From Chrysemys picta bellii (Eukaryota > Chordata > Testudines > Emydidae): a stretch of 64,000 nt of DNA. Positions 55,253 through 64,000 of this stretch are shown in pieces; position 1 is the stretch's first letter; the number at the start of each line of letters is the position of its first letter. The stretch lies in the NCBI RefSeq assembly GCF_011386835.1, contig NC_088800.1:13850572-13914571 (forward strand), given 5' to 3'. The notes below the pieces were generated by a model. It was not told where the DNA came from. It saw only the letters and a program-made list of their open reading frames with translations, and ran no database searches. The position numbers were made by a program, and so were the translations under genes.

Positions 55253-58015
55253 ATCATAGAATCATAGACATGTAAGGCTGGAAGGGACCTCAAGAGGTCA
55301 TCGAGTCCAGCCCCCCTGTGCTGAGGTAGGACCAAGTAATCCCCCTAGACCAGGGATCGGCAACCTTTGGCACGCAGCCCATCAGGGAAATCCGCTGGTA
55401 GGCCGGGATGATTTGTTTACCTACAGCATCCGCAGGTTCAGCTGATCGTGGCTCCCATTGGCTGCAGTTCGCTGCTCCAGGTCAATGGGGGCTGCGGGAA
55501 GTGGCGTGGACCAAGGGATGTGCTGGCCACCACTTCCCGCAGCCCCCATTGGCCTGGGACGGCGAACTGCGGCCAGTGGGAGCTGCGATCGTCCAAACCT
55601 GTGGATGCTGCAGGTAAACAAACCGGCCCGGCCCGCCAGGGGCTTTCCCTGGTGGGCCGCGTGCCAAAGGTTCCCAATCTCTGCCCTAGACAATCCCTGG
55701 CAGGTGTTTGTCCAACCTGTTCTTAAAATTTCCAGCGATGAGGAGTCCATAACCTCCCTTGGAAGCTCATTCCAGAACTTAAAAAATTTCTCTAATATCC
55801 AACATCAGTCGCTCTTGCTGCAGATTAAGTCCATTATTTCTTGTCCTACCATCTGTGGACATGGAGAACAATTGGTCACCGTCCTCTTTATAGCAGCCCT
55901 TAACAAATTTGAAGACTGTTATCAGGTTCCCTCCTCAGTCTTCTTTTCTCAACACTAAACATACCCAGTTTTTTAACCTTTTCTAACAGGTCAAGTTTTC
56001 TAAACCATTTGTCATTTGTGTTGCTCTTCACTGGACTCTCTCCAATTTACCCACATATTCCCTAAAGTGTAGCACCATGAACTGAACACAGTACTCCAAA
56101 TGAGGCCTCACCAGTGCTGAGTATAGCAGGACAATTACCTCTTGTGTCTCTCATACACCACTCCTGTTAATAAACCCCATAATAATATTAGCCTTTTTCA
56201 CAACTGCATCACATTTTTGGCTCCTGTTCAATGTGTGACCCACTATAACCCTCAGATACTTTTCAGCAGTACTACCACCTAGCCAGTTATTCTCCATTTT
56301 GTTGTGCATTTAATTTTTCCTTCCTAGGTATAGTCCTTTGCACTTGTCTTTATTGAATTTCATCTTGTTGACTTCAGACCAATTCTCTAATTTGTCAAGT
56401 TTTAGTTTCTCCTCCTGCCCTCCAAAGTGTTTGCAACCACTCATAGGTGTGTGCCATCCACTAATTTTGTAAGCCTACTCTCTACTATATTATCCAAGAC
56501 ATTAACAAAAATATTGAACAGTACTGGACCCAGGAATGACCCCTGCAGGGCTCCATTAGATATGCCCTCCCAGTTTCAAAGCGAACCATTGATAACTACT
56601 GTATACGTATGGTCTTTCAACCTGTTGTGTATCCACTTTGTAGTAATTTCACCAAGACCACATGTCCCTAGTCTGCTTATGAGAGTGTCATGTCGGGACT
56701 GCATCGGAGACCTTTACTAAGATCAAGATCTATTACATCTACTGCTTCCTTTCTGTCCACTAAGCCATTGTTCCTGTCAAAGAAGGAATTCATTCCAAAC
56801 AAACATAACTTTTTCTTGACAAATCCATTCCTTCTAATCCTATTATCCTCTAGGTGCTTACAAGTTGATTGTTTAATAATTTGTTCCAGTATCTTTTGGT
56901 ATGAGTTATACCAATTGGTCTATAATTCCCTGAGTCCTCTTTGTTTCTCCTTTTAAAGATAGGTATTATGTTTACCTTTCCCCAGTCTTCTGGGACTTCA
57001 TATGTCCTCTGAAAGTTCTCAAAGATAAGCGAGGTCCTGAGATTGCTTAAGCTGTTTCCTTAAGTTCCCTAGGAGGCATTTCATCAGGTCCTAATTACTT
57101 GAATACATTTAACTTATCTAAATATTCTTTAACCAGTTCTTCCCCTATTTTGGCTTGTCTTCCTTCCCCCTTGTTGTTAATATTACTTGCGTTGAGTATC
57201 TGGTCACCATGAACCTTTTTAGTGAAGACTGAAGCAAAATAGGCATTAAACACCTCGGTCTTCTTGATGTCATCAGTTAGTAGCTCTCTTTCCCTGCTAA
57301 CTGGATTACCTACACTTTCCTTCACCTTTCTCTTACTCCTAATGTATTTAAGGAACCTCATCTTATTTTCTGTTATGTCCCTTCCTGGCTGTAACTCATT
57401 TTGTGCCTCAGCCTTTCTGATTTTGTGCCTACATACTTGTGTTATTCTTTTGTACTCCTCCTTAGCAATTTGTCCATATTTCCACTTTTTGTAGATTTCT
57501 TTTTTGATTTTCAAGGCATTAAAGAGCTCCTGATGGAGCCCTACTGGTCTCTTACTGTTCTTCCTATCTTTCTTTCACATCAGAGTAGTTTGCAGTTGAG
57601 CCTTTAATAGTCTTCTTAAGAAACTGCTAGGTCTCTGGAACTATTTTTTCCCTTAGATTTTCTTCCCATGGGACCTTACCTACCAGTTCTCTGATATTGC
57701 TAAAGTATGAATTTTTGAGTCCCTTGTCCTCATTCTGATTCTTTAACTCTTTCCTTAGAATCTTGAAATCTATCATTTCATGATCATTTTCACCGAAATT
57801 GCCTGCCCCCTTCAGATTCATAACCAATTCCTCCCTGTTGGTCAGAATAAAGTAAAAAATGGCTGTTCCCCTGGTTACTTTCTCTACTTTCTGAAACAAA
57901 ATATTGTCCCCAATACATTCCAAGAACTGGAAATTGTGTGCATTACTGGAAATTGTGTGCTTTGCTGTATTACTTTTCCAAGAGATATTTGGGTCGTTAC
58001 CAGCTCTTATGTTTT
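55253..58015 (-). mobile_element. CR1 LINE, 5'-truncated, with hAT MITE inside
   Basis: The 3' end is at the left: ATCATAGAATCATAGACATG, then GAAGGGACCTCAAGAGGTCA and TCGAGTCCAGCCC, the CR1 tail shared with the SINE at 27962. Rightwards come the 3' UTR, the RT (near 56450, reading as FTKLVDGTHL on the minus strand), the linker frame 57514-57095 (YIRSKRKVKESVG, NAYFASVFTKK) and the endonuclease C-terminus 58046-57627. It is truncated inside the endonuclease. The uninterrupted stretch at 57843-57866 serves as the empty-site comparison for the Harbinger. Stops are frequent, so it is inactive. Confidence 0.94.
55351..55683. mobile_element. palindromic hAT MITE in CR1 3' UTR
   Basis: The left end CAGGGATCGGCAACCTTTGG pairs with right ..CCAAAGGTTCCCAATCTCTG. 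A perfect 8-bp duplication CCCTAGAC lies at 55343-55350 and 55684-55691. The core is shared with 32155, 42451 and 50411; its terminal repeats are more decayed. Confidence 0.94.
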
Positions 58016-58029
58016 GTATATATTTTGGA

Positions 58030-58195
58030 TAATATAGTTTAATCAAAATGTTTCAATAAAGTCAAAATGGAATCTTTTTTTTTTTTCATTTAAAATTCTG
58101 CAATTTTGACTTTTCATCCTGATTTGGGATGAAACCAGATTTTGAAATCTTGGAATTTCCCATGGGGTAGAAGTTCCATATTTTGATCAGCTGTA
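58030..58195. repeat. AT-rich dispersed repeat
   Basis: AAAATGTTTCAATAAAGTCA, a poly-T run, GCAATTTTGACTTTTCATCC and GGAATTTCCCATGGGG. Similar AAATTTT/TTTTCA words occur at 440-630 and 8935-9020. Confidence 0.4.
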
Positions 58196-58289
58196 ATTAA
58201 ATACAATTTGTGTCTGCTTGATACATGGGCTTAGTAGAAGAGGCAGGCAGTCTAGGTACAATGGGGTTCTGTGTCCCTTTTCCAGATAT

Positions 58290-58510
58290 AAAGTATGCTC
58301 AAGTAGTTAGAACACATGACTGGGAGCCAGGATTCCTATGTTCCATTCCCAGCTCCAATCCTTGCTCACTAAATCTTTCTGTGTCTCAACCTCACCAGCT
58401 CTACTATGGGTTGTCTTGAGGTAATAAGGATCTTGAGAGACTTACATAATAATGTTCTAAAAGAACGTTGGGATCCTGGCATAAAAGGTGTTATACAAAC
58501 ATTTAAGGTC
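58290..58510 (+). repeat. MIR-like SINE
   Basis: GTTAGAACACATGACTGGGA, GCCAGGATTCCTATGTTCCA, CATTCCCAGCTCCAATCCTT and GGTGTTATACAAAC follow the head-to-tail order of a MIR-type SINE in plus orientation. Confidence 0.6.
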
Positions 58511-59948
58511 TAAACACTACCCCAGCCAAATAATGCTCGCATCTTATTGACCCCACAAATAATTCATAAACTTAGGAACCAGGGAGTTACAGGTTCCAGG
58601 AGTTGTTGGCTTATACAAAAAGCACCATTTTTATAAAGTGAACATTGCTGTTCTTTGAACTCGGTAGAGTTTACTAGTCCATTGTAAACTCCCCAAACAT
58701 CCAGCTATTTCTCAATGTAAACTTTTTACCTTTGCAGATCACCACAAAAAGATCTTTTGTGTTGCTTATAAACTTGCCAACATCTGAAGAAGGGACCTGC
58801 ATCCAGCCCAAGGACTGTGTATTATGTAAATCATTTGCTGATTCTATAACAAACACTGCACACAATCTTGTCTACATATTTACAAGTTGGAATCAGTTTC
58901 TAGTTGTAATTGAATCAGGGCTGGCCCCACAAACCTGGTGAGCCACTATCTCTTCATCAGATCAAGTTCAGACAATATTGAAACGAAATGAGATAGCTCT
59001 TAACTGGAAGATAATTCTGGGTAATATGCAACTAGCCAACCCCAAGCATTCCTTTTTCTTCCAGAATTTCTAAATACAGTCAGTGTTACAGCACGGAGCT
59101 TCTGAACTGGAGAAGGGCATACAGCTATGGACACATTTAACCCTGTTCAGACTCTCTAGCTTGGTGTAAAGCAATACACATGGGAACAGTAGACATAAAA
59201 CACCATCACAGTCCATGATGGATGCAGGATGAAAGACCTGGAGAGGATAAGAAGCTTAACTCAGGCCTAGGCTCTATGTTACTGTACGGATGAGTGTTAA
59301 CACCCTAAGGGGACTGAGGAGGGAGGAGAAGGCGGAGTGCAGGTGTCGTACAATGGTTTCGAAGTGCAAGAAATGATGAGGCTGGCCCTTTCTCAAGAGC
59401 TTAGATGCAAAATTGGTTTCCTGGAGAGAAAACATAAGAAACCTGGCAACCTAAATATATTTAAAGGCCTTACAGCTCTCTAGGGAAAATTCTGAGGCTA
59501 CTGAAGTGGAAAAAGCATTTGCTAAGATTAACGAGGCATTTTTCCTTGGGGAAAAAAATTGACACAGCAAACAAATATTTGGCAGAAGACTGGAAAAGGG
59601 GGTGGGAGGGAGTGGTAGTAACACCACCATCACCAAGGACTGGGAAATCCAGTCAGAGGAAGGATCCAGGCTGCATCTCCTTTGTCTTTTACAAAACTCC
59701 CTAAGGGCAAAGCGAGATAATGTTCCATGTAACGTTTCTAGAAGAGCTGACTTTGCAAACAAAACTAACAAAGGTTCCAAAAGACAAGCTTCCCAGGTAG
59801 ACGTTTCAGCATGAAAAGCAAACGAGAGCATTTACAGAGTTAACATTGAGCAGGCTTCTATATCTGAGGCTTGGGTAAGCACAATGAACCAAGTGGCTGT
59901 TGTTACCCAAACCTGTATATAACGTTGACATTTCCTGTTTGCATAGGT
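58511..59948. other. unique non-coding sequence
   Basis: No repeat or exon recognised. Confidence 0.35.
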
Positions 59949-59956
59949 GCTGCAAC

Positions 59957-60316
59957 CAGGGGTGCTGGAGGTGCAGCCGCATCCCCTGGCTTGAAGTGGT
60001 TTCCCTCATATAGATCAGTGGTTCTCAAACTTTTGTACTGGTGACCCCTTTCACATAGTAAGCCTCTGAGTGCAACCCCACCCCCACCCCCTTATAAATT
60101 AAAAACACTTTTTAATATATTTAACACCATTATAAATGCTGGAGGCAAAGTGCGGTTTCGGGTGGAGACTGACAGCTCGTGACCCCCCCCCATGTAATAA
60201 TCTTGCAACCCCCTGAGTGGTCCCAACCCCCAGTTTGAGAACCCCTGATATAGATTGTTTAGTTTGGTTCAATGGCTCTCAGCACCCCCACTATACAAAT
60301 TGTTCCAGCACCCCTG
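59957..60316 (-). mobile_element. MITE of the CAGGGGTGCTGGAAC family, split by a hAT MITE
   Basis: Left CAGGGGTGCTGGAG and right CCAGCACCCCTG are inverted termini. The minus-strand order GGAACAATTTGTATAGTGGG, GGTGCTGAGAGCCATTGAAC and CACTTCAAGCCAGGGGATGC matches the relic at 3731. No target duplication is convincing. The hAT element 60016-60247 lies inside. Confidence 0.7.
60016..60247. mobile_element. hAT MITE with CAGTGGTTCTCAAAC ends
   Basis: Left CAGTGGTTCTCAAACTTTTG, right CAGTTTGAGAACCCCTG. A perfect 8-bp duplication ATATAGAT lies at 60008-60015 and 60248-60255. The short AT/C-rich interior has no transposase. It is nested in an older MITE. Confidence 0.94.
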
Positions 60317-62865
60317 CGTGGGAGTGCATGTGCAAATTGGGTGATTGTGTAGGGAAACAGCTAGCTCACCGTCCAACTGGCCAGGTTTGTGTGCAATCAA
60401 CTGATTTGTCCTGTAGCTGCAGAAGCTGTATGTACAAATGTAGGTGCAAAATTGCATGGGTGGAGTTTGGGCCTCTCCTTCAGCAGGTATGTCCCTTGTA
60501 ACATATGAGCGCCTAGTATAAATCCACTCATCTCCTGTGTGTTTGTCACCTCTCACCCACGCTAACCACCTAAGAGCCCTCATGGTTTAGTGCACAAAAG
60601 CTCACTAGAAGCTGCAGTGCATAAACTATGACATCACATTTGTTTCCCTGGCAGCAGGTTGTGACAAATGATTAGAACTTCTCTGCAGGGTCAAGCAGAA
60701 GTTGGGAGGGAGAAACCCTTTTACTAAAAACACAGACATAGCACTGCAATGATCATAAAGGGACCACTGGAAAAATAGCAGCCATGTATATTTAGTGGGC
60801 TGAATCTCCTCTCACAGTGATGTAAACCAGGAATCGATGCAGTTACGCCAATATTATGAGAGGGGAATCACACCTGAAGCGAGTAAACCTCTTATTTTCA
60901 GACCCAATGCGGTTCAAAAGCCCATCTTGGAAAGCCTGGTTAGTATTAACCTTACTTGAGTCTACTGTGAGGTGAAGATGAGAGAGGAGATATGAAGCTA
61001 AAGGCTCTCCCTTCTGGAAATGTACAAGATGGATGTAAGTACTTGGAGTGTATATTCCCCTCAAGTCAATGACCTGGTTAAGGCTAATTACTACACACTC
61101 TCACTCTAAATTAAAAAGGACCTTAATAACTGGAAGGACTGTATGATTAACTGGCTTGGAAGATTAACTGTGATAAGAATGGTGTGATACTTCCAGGTTT
61201 CCTCGACGTTATCTATTTGTCACTCTCTGAATATACTGTATGGGCCTGGAAGGTCTGTTTCCAAAGGTCCGGAAAATGAATTAGTAACAATTTATTGATA
61301 GGGGATGGGCGGAATGAGGAACGTTTTCAAGCACTAACCAACCTGTGCTTCGGAGGAAGTCAGTCGCTCATGTTACGTTTGATCTCTGGGACTCTGTGCA
61401 GCAGATCAGACCAGTCAATGTTGCTCTATTGCCCCTTTCATCACCTATCTCACACTTACTGCCATGGATATGTCACCGGGCAAACATCAGACCCCCGTGG
61501 GGAGCCTACAGCTGGGGAAGGCCTCCTAGCACATTTGCCTGTGAATTCAGTGGAGTGGAAAGGTGTTGGATTGATGGCTCTGGAGAGTGATGTCCTGATG
61601 TACCCACAGAACAGATGCAGCACATAACGCCAGTGCTAGCCTCCCCATACAGCTGTCTGCCAGTGTTCCTAGGTCCTGTCCTGAGGGGACTGTCTCTAGC
61701 AGTGACAGGTGCATTCCCTCCTCGTGGGTTGTCTACTGAGAATGCCAACTAGGGGAACAATCGGGGCTGTGTTTCTAGAAAAATAGACTATAAAATACCC
61801 CAAAATACACACCGCTTGTGCCATCTGTGACAGCAATTGCTAAAAGTTAACTCCACAATCACTAGAAATAAATATTTCTCTAGGGCATCTCAACCCTCAA
61901 ATCACTGGGACACTATTCTGATTTAACTGCAAATCCTAAAATATAATAGGTACTTACGTATTTTATCTGATATTAAAGGCCTCAAATGCTTAACACATTG
62001 GGCTCTGCATGGCAGCTCAGCTGGAAAGCAAAATCGTTCTTTGAAACCCTGTAATAAATCAATTCCTTTATGTCTCAGTGCAATCAGAACAGCTAACAAT
62101 TAGCTACCATGTGCTAACCTACCCACATTAGCTAAGCTATCTATCTCAGACTACTTACTGCAGCATCTGAGAAGCTCCCAATTAAATAATATAGTACCAC
62201 TATGTTTTATTACTGGATTTTTGTGAGTGTGAGAGTCTGCGTGCACTGCCTCGAACCTGGGATAGTAAAGGCAGAGGCTGTTCAAGATACCTCACTCACA
62301 GCTCAGCCAATGCAACTCCATCCTGAACTGTTGCTTTTTCTGGCTATTCCAATCCTGGGCTTCCACACCACTCTGTTCCTTCAACCCTGATCTGCAATGC
62401 CACCTGCTATTCGGTTGATGAGCCCTCAATTCCGAGCAACAGCACTCCCTGCTATTGTACTGCTGACATCTCCTATGCAGACAGTGTCAATCCGGACAAA
62501 TTGTGTGATGTTTTGTGATGTTGACAAATGGGGACTAGAGTGAGACCATTAAACTCATGTCCACTTTTGCCCTAAGCAGGATTCGAACTTACATCTCCAG
62601 TGGCAAGAGCCTAACACATTCTCAGTTGTCCTTCACTAACTAGGCCAAGGTCAGACCAGGCTGAAGCAAAGATCTGAGTTTAGTCTCATTGGAGAAGAGG
62701 AGACTATGAGGCAACCAAAATGTTTTTCAAAACTTATAGGGACACAGTCTTCTAGAGAACTTTTAGCCTCCACTATTTTTTTTTTTTTTTTAGGAAGAGT
62801 TTTATAAGATCCAATACAAATACAAATGTTGTCCTGATTCTTTAAAAATTCAGTTACAGCACACG
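60317..62865. other. mostly unique non-coding sequence
   Basis: An old repeat word GTGATGTAAACCAGGAATC lies at 60815. A weak reverse-strand tRNA-like B box (complement of GGATTCGAACTT, 62580) could mark a decayed SINE. A poly-T run lies at 62777-62793. No exon recognised. Confidence 0.35.
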
Positions 62866-62869
62866 TACG

Positions 62870-63060
62870 TAGAATTACCAGACTGGTCCATCTAGTCTAG
62901 TACCCTGTCTGACAATGGCCAATACCAATTGCTTCAGAAAAAATTGCAAAAAATCCTGCTGTAAGTATTAATGGGATAACCCGCTTTTAAGGAAAGTCTC
63001 TTCCTAACCCACTGGTAACTGGTTGGTTTATGCCATGAAGCATAAACTCTTGGGTTTTTT
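62870..63060 (-). mobile_element. CR1 LINE 3' fragment, different subfamily
   Basis: ACCAGACTGGTCCATCTAGT, CTAGTACCCTGTCTGACAAT, GGCCAATACCAATTGCTTCA and CCTAACCCACTGGTAACTGG resemble a CR1 3' UTR but differ from the other copies in the window. Confidence 0.7.
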
Positions 63061-64000
63061 AGAAAGATATTATGATTATTACTCTGAATTTTCTCATTAT
63101 TCATACCGAAGTCCAGTCCTTCCTAAATGTGCTTGGTTTGTGTTTGACAATGTTAAAGATTCCCCTCCAGTGCTGGGAACCCAAGTATTAGCACCATTGG
63201 GTGACTGTGGGAGAATCAGAAAGTGAAACTGAATAGAAATACAAAGTTAAACTAGCTAGATTAGTTTCACTGAGTGTCTGTGGTTCTCTACCCTTGATGC
63301 TATAGAGATTCCACACATAGCAAACAGACAGAAGCAAAAATAAACAAACAACATAAAGAGTGGAAAGTAAATATGATGTTTAAAATTCTTTCTGTTTTAA
63401 TCAGGTATGGTGTGCAGCTAGTAACACAGGTAAGGGTTATTTCCCTTTTTTTCTCTTGGTAAGTGTCCCTTTTGGAATGAGATCGATAACATTGATAGAG
63501 ATAAATAGTTCACCCTGGTGAAGGGTTCAGAAACAATGAGACGTGATCTAAAACGTAGGAATAAATTGCCATCCGCTCTAGTAGTGAATTTTTATTTGCC
63601 AGCATCTAAATTATGTCAGTACTGAGTGAGCAGGGCAGGAGGAGGGGGCTCTGCACAGAGGAGAAATCTCCTATTTATGCACAAAGACATTAGTAATCAG
63701 CAATGATGGAAAATGAAATACAGAAAACACACATGACAGTTTAATAGGATTTTTCTAGCGTCGGATATTCTTTCAAAGTTTACATGAATCCGACAAGGCT
63801 CTTTAACAAATTCCTGTTCGCTTTTAATAGAGGTTAAATAGATTTCAGCAAATCCTAGGCCAGATTTATTAAATATTATGTAGATTTTTACAAATCCACC
63901 AGAGATACAATAACAGTTATTTTTGAGTTAGCAAACCTTCCTTCGCACTTGTTGGAGATCTTTGTAGATTAAACAAGGAGCCAGGTCTAGCAAATGTTGA
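63061..64000. other. unique AT-rich non-coding sequence
   Basis: No repeat or exon recognised. The last 300 bp are AT-rich with a non-repetitive texture. Confidence 0.35.

Overview
This window is vertebrate nuclear DNA and carries no recognisable host protein-coding exon. The repeat content points to a sauropsid, most likely a turtle. The clues are a tRNA-derived SINE with a CR1-like 3' tail (the tortoise Pol III/SINE design), many 3'-anchored CR1 LINE copies, a degenerate Penelope-like element, hAT MITEs of several families and an autonomous PIF/Harbinger transposon. Species assignment is inference. Most of the sequence looks like an intergenic or intronic stretch in which old repeats (MIR-type SINEs, a 5S rRNA-derived SINE) were overlain by CR1 and then by DNA transposons.

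The centrepiece is the Harbinger element at 43995-48849 (4,855 bp), flanked by the 3-bp target duplication TAA and inserted into an older minus-strand CR1. It encodes an intact 427-aa DDE transposase on the plus strand (44373-45656). Convergently on the minus strand lies a two-exon Myb/SANT-like protein (46407-48453) with consensus splice sites; its exons join in frame to 350 codons. Inside that protein's intron, on the opposite strand, is a third open frame of 96 codons (47379-47669). It has a strong Kozak start, coding-like codon use and its own AATAAA. This frame is not part of the usual two-gene Harbinger description and is the most interesting item here.

Layout: 1-7 kb is mostly unique sequence with a diverged internal duplication, a CR1 relic and a MIR. 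From 7 to 15 kb there are hAT MITEs, C-rich repeats and a 5S-derived SINE. From 15 to 23 kb there are a CR1 copy and two LTR-like elements, one a clear solo LTR with 5-bp duplications. From 23 to 31 kb there is a CR1 inside a MIR, a run of hAT MITEs and the CR1-tailed SINE. From 31.9 to 33.2 kb lies a Penelope-like element with a GIY-YIG region, split by a hAT MITE. From 34 to 42 kb there is a hAT MITE, a CR1 and unique DNA. From 42.2 to 50.1 kb lies the CR1 that hosts both a hAT MITE and the Harbinger. From 50 to 64 kb there are more hAT MITEs, two CR1 3' ends, nested MITEs and unique sequence.

Insertion order can be read directly in several places: CR1 before hAT at 42.4 and 55.4 kb, CR1 before Harbinger at 44 kb, Penelope before hAT at 32.2 kb, and MITE before hAT at 60.0 kb. 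Most hAT target duplications fit the TA-centred 8-bp pattern known for Buster/Charlie-type hAT transposases. Nothing supports rRNA, functional tRNA, CRISPR or prokaryotic features.
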